Shown: piece by piece, positions 17,721 through 26,177 of the stretch
How positions within the stretch are numbered: position 1 is the stretch's first letter
How the letters are laid out: each line of letters starts with the position of its first letter
Assembly: GCA_001305055.1 (NCBI GenBank)
Contig: BBZX01000001.1
Span: forward strand, 186,001-250,000
Origin: Clostridia bacterium UC5.1-1C12
GTDB lineage: Bacteria; Bacillota_I; Bacilli_A; Erysipelotrichales; Erysipelotrichaceae
Direction: 5' to 3'
Length of the DNA stretch: 64,000 nucleotides
The notes under the pieces: generated by a model
What the model was told of the DNA's origin: nothing
Databases searched by the model: none
What the model saw: only the letters and a program-made list of their open reading frames with translations
Program-made: the position numbers and the translations under genes

Positions 17721-18487
17721 TGCTTTTTCCCTCTTCATTCTTTTTCTGATCCTTAACCTGTTTTGCAGTTTCGGGATTTTTCTCTCTTTTAGTCTTCATG
17801 ATCGATTCATTCGGCTTATCCGACTTTATGTTTCCATCAAGTAAATAAATGATTCGATCTGCATAAGACGCAATTTCCTGATCGTGGGTAACAATAATCA
17901 GGGTTTCCTTATATCGCCTTGCCATATCGATCATGATTTCCATAACCTCAATGGTTGTATGACTATCCAGATTTCCTGTCGGTTCATCCGCATAAACAAT
18001 TTTAGGCCGGGCAACGAATGCTCTGGCTATACCTACACGCTGCTGCTGACCGCCGGACATCTGTGAAGGCTTATGCCCCATACGTCCGTCCAGTTTTACC
18101 GCTTTCAGCATCTCTATCGCATAGTGATTCCGCTTCTTTTTACTCATGCCTCTAAACATCAAGGGCATTGCGACATTTTCAATCGCTGTTTGTGTTGACA
18201 TCAGATTGTATGACTGGAATACAAAGCCGATATTTTCTGCCGGAAAGCAGCCAGTTTTTCTCACTTAACTGGCAAATATCAACGCCGTCAATAAAAACAC
18301 TTCCTAATGACGGTTTTTCCAGACCTGCCATAATATTCAACAGTGTTGATTTACCGGAACCAGAAGTTCCCAGCACACAACATATTTCTCCCTTTTCAAT
18401 TTTGAGATTGATACGGTTTAAAGCAACAATTCGCTCCGTATCTACATGGTAAACTTTACGGAGATCCCTTACCTCTATCAAAGACAT
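17707..18487 (-). CDS. LolD/MacB-type ABC transporter ATPase (one apparent frameshift)
   Basis: About 260 residues: Walker A GTSGSGKST, Q-loop GFVFQSYNLM, signature MSGGQQQR, Walker B PKIVYADEPTGNLD and switch His in VTHDQ. The TGNLDS extension is typical of the MacB/LolD class. The frame breaks near 18250, just before the Q-loop. A charged Lys/Glu-rich tail of about 35 residues is appended. It is the first gene of a three-gene operon with the anchored protein and FtsX-type permease. Confidence 0.9.
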
Positions 18488-18523
18488 TGGCTTTCTCTCC
18501 TTTTTTACTCTATATGCAAACCC

Positions 18524-18532
18524 ATTATATCA
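18524..18532 (-). promoter_or_regulatory. Promoter of the MacB-like operon
   Basis: Extended -10 TGATATAAT on the minus strand (TATAAT 18524-18529); no good -35. RBS AAAAGGAGAG precedes the ATPase start. Confidence 0.55.
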
Positions 18533-18647
18533 TAATTTAATGAAGGGAAAATGCCATTTCTGTCACATTAATCTTAAAAATTTCTTACACAAAATAACAG
18601 ATTTTTGATAATTGTTTTAAAATAGAGCATTTTTAAATTGCTGAAAA

Positions 18648-18674
18648 TAAAAAAAACATCCTTGATTGGATGTT
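18648..18674 (-). terminator. trxA terminator
   Basis: 7-bp stem AACATCC / GGATGTT, 5-nt loop, then eight T in all on the minus strand; the stem begins inside the trxA stop codon. Confidence 0.85.
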
Positions 18675-18981
18675 AGATAGCAGAATTTAATAATGCCTGA
18701 AGCTGATTCTTCGGCTGGAAGCCAACCACTTGTTTGACTACATCACCATTTTTAAATAATACCAAATTAGGAATTGACATTACGCCGTAACGGCCGGCAA
18801 TATCGCCATTTTCATCAACATTGACCTTAACAATCGTAACCTTTCCTTCATATTCTTTAGCTAATTCTTCGAGAATCGGAGAAATCATTTTGCATGGTCC
18901 GCACCAGTCTGCATAGAAATCAACTAATACTACGCCATTGTCTTTGATTGCATCAAATTCTGCTGTGTTTGTAATTTTCAT
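18673..18981 (-). CDS. trxA: Thioredoxin
   Basis: A 102-residue cytosolic thioredoxin with active site WCGPC (about residues 27-31), DFYADWCGPCKM context, cis-Pro in SIPNLVLF and the usual length. Monocistronic: extended -10 TGGTATAAT at 19010-19015, RBS AGGAGGTATTT, and its own terminator. Confidence 0.97.
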   Translation of the reverse strand: MKITNTAEFDAIKDNGVVLVDFYADWCGPCKMISPILEELAKEYEGKVTIVKVNVDENGDIAGRYGVMSIPNLVLFKNGDVVKQVVGFQPKNQLQALLNSAI

Positions 18982-19022
18982 AAGTAAATACCTCCTGTTT
19001 GTTGTTTGTATTATACCATCTA

Positions 19023-19912
19023 TTATTCATGCTTACTCGTAATTTGCTCTAAATTTTCAATGGCATAGGCAATTCCGTTATGATTGTTATCTAAGGTAAC
19101 ACCATGGGCTGCCTGTTTGACTATATCCATCGCATTGCCCATCGCAATGGCAGTACCGGCACAGGCAAACATTGAGCAGTCATTTTCCCCGTCACCAAAT
19201 ACTAAAACTTCATCCTTTTCAATATGATTGGCACTCATTAACGCTGTCAGCGCATTTCCCTTGCTGATTCCCTTTGGAGATATTTCAACCCATCTAGGAG
19301 ATGTCCGCACGATTTCATATTCATCGTTTAAGGCTCCCTTTAAAGCTTCAAAGACTTCACTGATCCGCGTCGGAAAATGTGTCAGACACAGTTTATTGCA
19401 AGCATCCGGAAAAGCTTCAAGCTGCTCAGCAAAAACTGATTGGGATAGCCGCTTCGATTATCGCTGATCCAATCACGATGACCGCCGGTCAAAGGAAAAT
19501 CCTCAGGAAAGTTGTTTTCAATACGATAAGCTATTTTAGATTGGCGGATACTTTCAGAAAAATAATCATATAAGCCATCATCCAAAGAAGCAATCAGCTC
19601 TAAATCATATGCTTGTGCCAGCTTGAAGACCCGTTCGATATCCTGCTTAATCAGCTCGGCTTTCTTCTGTCTCGCATGTGTCATGCAGTTATAGACTGCC
19701 AAACCATTTGCTTCTATCAGCATTCCCTGATAAACATCCATTTTCAATTGAGTTGCATAATCCATCAGCTTGCGGTAATTGCGGCCGCTGGCAAGCAGCA
19801 GACGCACCCCTTTTTCTTCTTGTTTTATTAATATTTGTTTGGTTTGCTCATCGATCCTGTTTTCATCATTCAGCAATGTGCCATCCATATCCATAACGAT
19901 CCATTTTATCAT
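19023..19912 (-). CDS. Cof-type HAD phosphatase (one apparent frameshift)
   Basis: About 296 residues. Motif I DMDGTLLND (residues 7-15), motif II LLLASGRN and motif IV VFGDGENDCSMF with GNAMD, the Cof/YidA class that hydrolyses sugar phosphates or flavin precursors. The frame breaks near 19435 within the cap domain; the conserved ends on both sides belong together. A divergent promoter with -35 TTGAAA, 16 bp, TATAAT (19930-19957) drives it. Substrate unknown. A paralogue is at 28478-29325. Confidence 0.9.
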
Positions 19913-19929
19913 ATGTGTACCTCAGAAAC

Positions 19930-19957
19930 ATTATAACTTAATTCATAAACATTTCAA
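19930..19957 (-). promoter_or_regulatory. Promoter of the HAD phosphatase gene
   Basis: TTGAAA (19952-19957), 16 bp, TATAAT (19930-19935), pointing away from the plus-strand glycosidase-like gene. A plus-strand extended -10 (TGATAAAAT) for that gene lies about 40 bp further right, so the two units are divergent. Confidence 0.6.
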
Positions 19958-20015
19958 CTTTCATGTGTGAATTAGCTATGATAAAATAAAGCTGTTTAAC
20001 AAAATAGAGGTACTT

Positions 20016-21865
20016 ATGAAGATAAAAATAAAAGCAGATCAAACAATTCGTTTATATAATGACAATGTTCTTTGGTTTGAAATGATGAATGATGGTTATT
20101 ATCTGTGCAATGAGCAAAAGTTTTGGTTCAGCAAAGCACAGGAAATTATAACGACTGAATTTAATCATGGTTTAGGTTCAGGGTTTAAAACGGTTTATAA
20201 GGGCTTTGATGGCGGTGAAGACGCATGTGAAGTCCTTGTTTGGGTTGAAGACAGCACTCAGGATATTTATTTTGAATGGCTGCCATTAACTGAAGATAAG
20301 CTTAAGCCAAGTGCGGTTTACTGGCCAATGCCGATTCGTTTTGATGATGGCAATGCTAAAAGCTATACATTAATTAATCAGATGCAGGGAACGCTGATTC
20401 CTAATAATTGGCCGCATACGGTGAATCAATTGCATTTTGATGGGCAGTTAGGCAGCAGTGCGGCTTATATGCCTTGGTTTGCGCAAGTGAATCAACACGC
20501 TGGTTATCTTGCAGAATGCTTAGATCCTGCCGATGCTGCCTACCAGATTGATCACCCCGCAAATGGGCCTTATACCAACATCAGCATTCGCTGGCTCCCC
20601 TCTTTAGGCAAAATGCGCTGCCGGCGCCGGATGCGTTATTCATTACGGGCCAACTGTGACTATAATGAATTATGCAAGCTCTATCGTCAGCATGTAAAAG
20701 AAAGCGGTCTGTTTACAAGCCTACGTGAAAAAGCCGCCCGCAATCCACTTGTTGATCAATTGATTGGTTCTGCTTTTGTGCATAAAGGAATCAAATCACA
20801 TATTGAACCGGATTCACTGTTTTATGACCCTGAGTATCCTGAACATAATGATCATTTGACATCTTTTGATACCAGAACAGAAGAAATAAAACAATATTAT
20901 GAAATGGGCATTAAAAAGCTTTATCTGCATCTTGATGGCTGGGCTGAACCGGGTTATGACAATCGACATCCCGATATTCTTCCTCCCTGCGTTCAGGCTG
21001 GCGGCTGGGTTGGATTAAAAAAGCTTTCCGATACAATGCAGACATATAATTATATGCTGGGTCTTCATGATCAATATCGCGATTATTATTTTAATGCGGA
21101 GAGCTTTGATCCTGCAAATGCCTGCATGAATGAAGATGGATCGATCTTTGATATGGCCCGCTGGGCTGGCGGCCGTCAGAGCCTTTTATGCGCTTCTCAG
21201 GCAGCCATGTATGTAAAACGTAATTTTACGGATTTATTAAAGCACGGCATTCACCTTGAAGCCAGTTATCTAGATGTTTTTACATGCAATGAAGGCGATG
21301 AATGTTTCAATCCTGAGCATATGATGAACCGCAAGGAATGTTTTGAATATCGTCGGGAATGCTTTTCAATACTGAATAGCATGAAAATATTGCCAAGCTC
21401 AGAGGAATGCAGCGATTGGGCAATGCGTGAATTAGTGTTTGCGCATTACGGCCTTATGACTTCATGCTGAAACCCTATGACACACCGCGCAATGGCTATC
21501 CGGTTCCCCTGTTTAATCTTGTCTATCATGACTGTCTGCTTTTGCCATGGCAGATGGATCAGCACCCAGGTCAGGAAGATTATATGCTTTATGCCCTGCT
21601 GAATGGCGGTGGTGCTTATCTTGAGAAAGAGGGCGCCTATCCGAATACCGACGGTGTGTTCGATACTGATCAGCCAAAAGATTTAGCAACGGCTTGGCAG
21701 CGCTGCAAACAAGTGCTTGAGCTTCAGGAAACAGTCGCAAAAGAAGAAATGGTATCCCATCATTTTATTAATAATGATTGGAAACAGCAGGAAACGCTGT
21801 TCGCAGACGGTACCAGAGTTATTGTAGACTTTAATACCCAGAGCTATAAAATAGAAAGGAGCTGA
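20016..21865 (+). CDS. Glycoside-hydrolase-like protein, DUF5696 type (one apparent frameshift)
   Basis: About 616 residues, no signal peptide, so intracellular. An N-terminal beta-rich part precedes what looks like a TIM-barrel with KKLYLHLDGWAEPGYDN, GLHDQYRDYY and EASYLDVFTCNEGDEC. The acidic residues at strand ends are candidate catalytic groups. I relate it to the DUF5696/GH101-like families from memory, without a search. The frame breaks at 21455, where CCC is read as CC; repair gives YGPYDFMLKPYDTP. It starts the only sizeable plus-strand unit here and is followed by a tiny membrane protein. Confidence 0.7.
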
Positions 21866-21869
21866 GCCC

Positions 21870-22040
21870 ATGTCAAATAAACAACGCAAATTAGTCATCA
21901 ATATAACCAATGTAGTTGCCCTGCTGGCAATCTTTACAAGCGGAACCTCGCTGCTTGGTATGCTGACGAAACTATTAGGGCTGCTGGCAGTGATTATAAA
22001 CCTGATTACCTTGGTGCGTATTATTAAGAGTGAAAAATAA
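21870..22040 (+). CDS. Small membrane protein, 56 residues
   Basis: Starts MSNKQRKLVINITNVVALLA after a clear RBS (AGAAAGGAGC), 4 nt after the preceding stop. Two hydrophobic stretches (about residues 12-28 and 33-50) flank a short GTSLLGM turn. It ends in a Lys-rich tail. Co-transcribed with the glycosidase-like gene. Function unknown. Confidence 0.7.
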   Translation: MSNKQRKLVINITNVVALLAIFTSGTSLLGMLTKLLGLLAVIINLITLVRIIKSEK

Positions 22041-22078
22041 AGACTTTTTAATGTGATTCAGCTTTTTAAAAATTATAC

Positions 22079-22106
22079 TTGAAAATTAACAAAATCGCGC
22101 TATAAT
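22079..22106 (+). promoter_or_regulatory. tRNA-Thr promoter
   Basis: TTGAAA, 16 bp, TATAAT, about 22 bp upstream of the mature tRNA 5' end. Confidence 0.75.
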
Positions 22107-22128
22107 ATAAGGGCGTAATTTCAAGTAC

Positions 22129-22204
22129 GCCGACTTAGCTCAGTCGGTAGAGCAACTCATTCGTAATGAGTAGGTCGGAGGTTCGATTCCTCTAGTCGGC
22201 ACCA
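22129..22204 (+). tRNA. tRNA-Thr (anticodon CGU)
   Basis: A 76-nt tRNA: acceptor GCCGACU/AGUCGGC, D arm AGCUCAGUCGGUAGAGC, anticodon loop UUCGUAA (CGU), T loop GGUUCGAUUCC, encoded CCA. Monocistronic with its own promoter and terminator. Confidence 0.97.
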
Positions 22205-22213
22205 TATAAAAAT

Positions 22214-22244
22214 AACTTGCAGATTGATAATTTGCAAGTTTTTT
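22214..22244 (+). terminator. tRNA-Thr terminator
   Basis: 8-bp stem AACTTGCA / TGCAAGTT followed by T-rich TTTTAATTT, 10 nt after the tRNA. Confidence 0.82.
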
Positions 22245-22350
22245 AATTTAAAAATTCGGCGGATTCTTTTGCTAAGTAAGTAAGATTTAGTAAAAACTAA
22301 ATTCAATCAAAAACAATTAGTAACCCATTGGAAATCTGCGGCCCAATAGA

Positions 22351-23457
22351 TCATTTAGCAGCCACTGCCTCAAAACTAAGTTTACCTTGTTCTGTGCCAT
22401 TAACAATAAGGATAAGAGAATGCGTGCCAGGGTAATGTTTTCTTGTGCTTAAGTCTGCAAAAGAATGTGTTTTTATATATGTCTTTTCTTGATTTGCCAT
22501 AAATGAAGTTTCAGCGATTTTAAATATTTTAAGATTTTGCGTACCATTTGCTTTCACATAATGAATACCATATTCCAGCCGCACCTTAGCTGCTTTTTTC
22601 GCCTTGACTTTAAAGGAAAAAGTCATACCTTCTCCAATAGAAACAGATTCAGCTTGCAGGGCAAAATCACAAACAGTGACATGTTTTGCATCTGCAGTCC
22701 CAAAAATCCCAAGCACACAGTTGTTGCCCTTTTTTAAAAGCGTACGGCAGCCATGCTTTACGACCCAGTCCGTATACTTATTTTTTCCATACCATTCACT
22801 TGCAATTTGCGCAACAAGCTCTGGATGCGTTTTGGATATATCATTCAGATTATTGGCCACGCTTTTGCGAACATATAGTGAAGGATCAGCTTTCAATTGC
22901 TCTAAAACAGTAAGCACCAAGGTTGGATCTTTTTTAAATCTAATCAACGCTTGGCCCCACGGCAGCGCAGGACGGCATCCCTCACTGGCAAGCCGCCGGA
23001 CATGCTCATTGCTGTGTTTTGCCCATAGAAACATTTGTGCCATCATGCGTTCTTCATGCTTTATAATGAACTCTCTCACGGCAAATTCAGCAGTTGAACA
23101 TTGAGTATATCTCTCTAATGCAGCCATTGACAAATCCCAATTACACTCGTCCTGTCCATAGACTTCAACAAAATCCGGAAAGTAAATGAATGCAAGATCA
23201 TTATGACCTGCTGGATATCCCGCAATCACCTGATCAAGGATGGCCAGTGCCTGTTCATAATCAGAGGGCAAATATTTGCCTAGATTTATAGTGATATGGC
23301 GCATACGGCCTTTCAGTGAAAGCGCCTCCCATGCTTCATCCATAATGTCACTTATAAAATCACTATCCTGAAATGAAGGATATATTGCCTTAATGCGGAA
23401 GGCTAATTCATGAATCGAATCAAAATTATAATATTTGTCTTTCAATAATTCAGGCAT
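22351..23457 (-). CDS. alkC: DNA alkylation repair protein AlkC-like, with C-terminal Ig-like domain
   Basis: About 368 residues of helical HEAT-like repeats of the AlkC (COG4335) group, DNA glycosylases that remove 3-methyladenine and 3-methylcytosine. Marker segments are WEALSLKGRMRHI, HSNEHVRRLASEGCRPALPWG and DPSLYVRKSVANNLNDISK. From about residue 265 a beta-rich domain (FALQAESVSIGEGMTFSF ... THSLILIVNGTEQG) matches the Ig-like extension of some AlkC. The start at 23457 has GGAGGG 6 nt upstream; the longer frame to 23535 has none. It lies downstream of the alpha/beta hydrolase gene. Confidence 0.82.
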   Translation of the reverse strand: MPELLKDKYYNFDSIHELAFRIKAIYPSFQDSDFISDIMDEAWEALSLKGRMRHITINLGKYLPSDYEQALAILDQVIAGYPAGHNDLAFIYFPDFVEVYGQDECNWDLSMAALERYTQCSTAEFAVREFIIKHEERMMAQMFLWAKHSNEHVRRLASEGCRPALPWGQALIRFKKDPTLVLTVLEQLKADPSLYVRKSVANNLNDISKTHPELVAQIASEWYGKNKYTDWVVKHGCRTLLKKGNNCVLGIFGTADAKHVTVCDFALQAESVSIGEGMTFSFKVKAKKAAKVRLEYGIHYVKANGTQNLKIFKIAETSFMANQEKTYIKTHSFADLSTRKHYPGTHSLILIVNGTEQGKLSFEAVAAK

Positions 23458-23535
23458 TGATTCCCTCCTTTCATAGAATAGCAAATAATATCCAAAAGTA
23501 TCAGCTTGCGGATAACAGAAAGACTGAACTATCAA

Positions 23536-24153
23536 TTACTTCCAAAAAGGAATCATTGCTTTTGCTAGTTCTTCAGGATAATCTGTATTTACTTCATGAC
23601 CCGCATTTTGAATCAATTTAAATTGACTGTCTTTAATCTGCTCATGCAGTCTAAGCGCGCTCTTACGGTTTGCTGAATCTTTCTCACCGCATAAGATCAA
23701 AACAGGACTGTTGATCCTGTTCAGATCTTTTTTTATATCCAAGCTGCCCATTGAATTAACCAGACTCATAAAGTCATGTTTATTAGATCCCATTTTTCTA
23801 AACGTTGATTCAGGCATTAGTTTAAATATGAATCCTTGCAGCTTAAACAGCCGTTTAGGTATTTCATATGGTGTACCAATTAAAATAACTGAATTTACCT
23901 TTTCCGGAGATGCTTTGACATAATCAAGCGCCAAAATCCCACCCAGTGAAAGCCCGCACAAATTCACCTTTTCATTATACCTTTGGCAGTCTTCAGCAAA
24001 AGCCTTTGCCAGCGCATCATACGTTATGGCTTGCGGATATGCCTTAAATAAATCAGGACAATCGGCCTCTATGCCGGCTTCATTTAAGTACCGTCTGACA
24101 GCCTGCCAGCTTTCACTGTTTTGACCTAAACCATGAATGAGAATATTTTTCAT
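23536..24153 (-). CDS. Alpha/beta hydrolase
   Basis: A 205-residue soluble hydrolase. The oxyanion region is IHGLGQNSESW, the nucleophile elbow GLSLGG (Ser about residue 69), the acid Asp in CGEKDSAN, and the catalytic His in NAGHEVN. It is small, without a lid extension. It shares a strand with alkC and may be co-transcribed. Substrate unknown. Confidence 0.85.
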   Translation of the reverse strand: MKNILIHGLGQNSESWQAVRRYLNEAGIEADCPDLFKAYPQAITYDALAKAFAEDCQRYNEKVNLCGLSLGGILALDYVKASPEKVNSVILIGTPYEIPKRLFKLQGFIFKLMPESTFRKMGSNKHDFMSLVNSMGSLDIKKDLNRINSPVLILCGEKDSANRKSALRLHEQIKDSQFKLIQNAGHEVNTDYPEELAKAMIPFWK

Positions 24154-24229
24154 ATATGTACCCTTGCCTTTAAATTAAGAATAGCATATCAACGCATCGG
24201 CGGCAAGGAAACTTAATCACATAAAAACG

Positions 24230-24442
24230 TTAAAAGCGCAGATGGCGGATCTTTTGCTCATAGGCTTCCTTTTCCCGCTGATAAATTGCGGCATCTTCCG
24301 GCATATATCCCTGTCTTTTGCATTCATTGATATAGCGAAATAAATACTGATTGATAATTTTGCAGCGATACATCGAATCTCGTTCAAAGGCATCCTTATT
24401 ATACCTCTTGATCAAACATAAATAATCAATAAAACTTTTCAT
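24230..24442 (-). CDS. Hypothetical protein, 70 residues
   Basis: Tyr- and basic-rich helical protein (KSFIDYLCLIKRYNKDAFE ... YQREKEAYEQKIRHLRF) preceded by GAGGTGATAAA as RBS. Not recognised. No signal peptide or membrane segment. Confidence 0.55.
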   Translation of the reverse strand: MKSFIDYLCLIKRYNKDAFERDSMYRCKIINQYLFRYINECKRQGYMPEDAAIYQREKEAYEQKIRHLRF

Positions 24443-24497
24443 TTTATCACCTCAGAGGTAGTATACCTTTAAACCTAACACGATTTATGTCACAAAA

Positions 24498-24516
24498 GAA
24501 AAAAAGCCTTGCGGCT
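24498..24516 (-). terminator. Weak terminator after the cation exchanger
   Basis: Short AGCC-GCAA-GGCT hairpin followed by seven T on the minus strand, overlapping the exchanger stop. Confidence 0.5.
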
Positions 24517-25444
24517 AATTTCTGATAATGATATAGGTAAGATAGATTGCGAAGAGTACCAGCATCGTAATTCCTGCCTTTTTATTAAAGCATTTCTGTT
24601 TCATTGATATTACCAGCGTCTGAATGAAAATCACTATCATAAAGATCAAATCGGTAAAGATAACCGGTGCGATTTCAATCGGATTCACCATTGAGGACAG
24701 ACCGATGATAAACAGGATATTAAAAATATTAGAACCGATAACATTCCCTAAGGCAATATCACTTTGTCCTTTGCGGGCAGCCACAACCGAGGTAACGAGC
24801 TCAGGCAGCGATGTACCTACGGAAATGATTGTCAAACCGATCAGCGTCTCACTCAAGCCGAAACTGCGGGCGATATTAGTCGCTGAATCAACAACCCACT
24901 GACCGCCGAAAATAATCAGTGCTAAACCGATAATTGATACCGCTACACTCATTGGAACATTGAATTTAGGCTCATTCACTTCAATGCTGTGACGGCTTTT
25001 TAATGAAGTAATTACCGTATACCCAACATAAGCGAGAATCAACACGAACAAAATAGCCCCCTCAAGACGGCTGACTACATTGCCGGTATAACAAAACAGA
25101 CAAAGCAATAAGCCGCTGACAATCATGACCGGCAAATCAAAATCAATGATTCGCTTTTGCACCTTTACAGTTTTTAAAACTGCCGACGCGCCAAGTACGA
25201 TCAACAGATTGAAAATATTAGAACCGACAACATTGCCTACCGCAATCGCATTGGACCCCGATATACCGGCAGTGATGCTGACCGCCGCTTCCGGAGCACT
25301 GGTGCCAAAGGCAACAATAGTCAATCCGACGACAATCGCCGGCACCTTTAAATGATCAGCGATTGAGCTGGCCCCATCCACGAAGAAATCAGCGCCCTTT
25401 ACTAAAAATGCAAATCCTACAATTAATAACAAAAAATCCAGCAT
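24515..25444 (-). CDS. Ca/Na-exchanger (CaCA) family protein under a manganese-type riboswitch
   Basis: A 309-residue membrane protein with two inverted halves. Each holds the cation-binding alpha repeat: GLTIVAFGTSAPEAAVS (first half, about residues 39-55) and GLTIISVGTSLPELVTS (second half), plus the paired GNVVGSNIFN and GNVIGSNIFN. This is the YrbG/CaCA family. The start at 25444 follows GGGAGG and leaves the riboswitch terminator in the leader; a longer frame to 25555 would translate through the riboswitch and is rejected. The leader suggests Mn(II) export as the real role (inference). Confidence 0.9.
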   Translation of the reverse strand: MLDFLLLIVGFAFLVKGADFFVDGASSIADHLKVPAIVVGLTIVAFGTSAPEAAVSITAGISGSNAIAVGNVVGSNIFNLLIVLGASAVLKTVKVQKRIIDFDLPVMIVSGLLLCLFCYTGNVVSRLEGAILFVLILAYVGYTVITSLKSRHSIEVNEPKFNVPMSVAVSIIGLALIIFGGQWVVDSATNIARSFGLSETLIGLTIISVGTSLPELVTSVVAARKGQSDIALGNVIGSNIFNILFIIGLSSMVNPIEIAPVIFTDLIFMIVIFIQTLVISMKQKCFNKKAGITMLVLFAIYLTYIIIRN

Positions 25445-25458
25445 GATGCTTCCTCCCG

Positions 25459-25491
25459 AAAAAAAGCCTATGCTACATAGCGTAACATAGG
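25459..25491 (-). terminator. Expression-platform terminator of the riboswitch
   Basis: Stem CCTATG...CATAGG (25486-25491 with 25467-25472) with an internal helix, then seven T. Its 5' arm reuses the CCUA that closes the aptamer P1, so aptamer and terminator exclude each other. Confidence 0.82.
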
Positions 25492-25576
25492 TCTTGTCTT
25501 TTATAATTAAACCAGTTTCTGTAATGAAACATGATGTTGATTTAATGACGCTCACAGCGCAGACTACTCCCCTAAT
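25488..25576 (-). ncRNA. yybP-ykoY (manganese) riboswitch aptamer
   Basis: The minus-strand RNA contains the two diagnostic parts of this class: GGGGAGUAG at the 5' side and ACAAGACCU at the 3' side. Between them are P1 (UAGG/CCUA), P2 (GUCU/AGAC), the metal-loop segment GCGUCA, a P3 helix (AUUAAAUC/GGUUUAAU) and a capping hairpin GUUUC/GAAAC. Metal binding would stabilise P1 and prevent the downstream terminator: an ON switch. Confidence 0.88.
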
Positions 25577-25590
25577 GGAAATACTTCATT

Positions 25591-25619
25591 ATTATAATGG
25601 ACAAAAACCTAAAGTTCAA
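25591..25619 (-). promoter_or_regulatory. Promoter of the riboswitch transcript
   Basis: TTGAAC (25614-25619), 17 bp, TATAAT (25591-25596), giving a start a few bases before the aptamer. Confidence 0.75.
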
Positions 25620-25628
25620 CCTTTTTCT

Positions 25629-25656
25629 TTCACTTTTTGTAATTTAGGATTATAAT
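25629..25656 (+). promoter_or_regulatory. ybaK promoter
   Basis: TTCACT, 16 bp, TATAAT (25651-25656) on the plus strand, divergent from the riboswitch promoter. Confidence 0.55.
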
Positions 25657-25671
25657 ATCAGCGGTGATTTT

Positions 25672-26150
25672 ATGAAATTAGAAAAAACAAATGCGATGCG
25701 GATTCTCGATAAAGCCAAAATCAGTTATCAGACATATACTTATGATGCTGATGATGGCGCTATCGATGGTGTATCGGTTGCTAAGAAATGCTCACAGGAT
25801 CCGCAAAAAGTATTTAAAACCTTGCTTACCCGCGGCAGCAGCAAAAATTATTTTGTATTTGTCATTCCTGTTGAACATGAACTGGATTTAAAGAAATGTG
25901 CAAAAGCGGTGAATGAAAAAGCGTAGATATGATTCCGGTCAATGAAATCAACAAAATCAGCGGCTATATCCGCGGCGGCTGTTCGCCCATCGGCATGAAA
26001 AAGCTGTATAAAACCGTACTGCACGAAAGCTGTCAAACGTTGGATACAATCATTTTCAGCGGCGGTAAAATCGGTTTTCAGATTGAAATGAATCCTCATG
26101 AACTGATTCAGCTTATCCATGCAGAAACAGCTGATCTCATAAAAGCATAA
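25672..26150 (+). CDS. ybaK: Cys-tRNA(Pro)/aminoacyl-tRNA deacylase YbaK (one apparent frameshift)
   Basis: About 160 residues. It hydrolyses mischarged Cys-tRNA(Pro). Start KLEKTNAMRILDKAKISYQ; family blocks DPQKVFKTLLTRG, YFVFVIPVEHELDLKK and GYIRGGCSPIGMKK. The frame breaks at about 25921, where A5 should be A6 (EKSVDMIPV). The C-terminal ISPHE-type segment (QIEMNPHELIQL) is present. It is convergent with the lipoprotein gene and shares a terminator with it. Confidence 0.93.
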
Positions 26151-26177
26151 ATTGATCTTTAAGGTTGATTTATGCTT
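26143..26177. terminator. Bidirectional terminator between convergent genes
   Basis: 15-bp stem with G-U pairs (26143-26157 with 26163-26177) overlapping both stop codons, with T-rich flanks on either side (ATTTTAG on plus, TTTTATGAG on minus). Confidence 0.85.

Noticed and set aside
25445..25555. Extended N-terminus for the cation exchanger
   Set aside because: It would be translated from within the riboswitch and terminator. The start at 25444 has a proper RBS.
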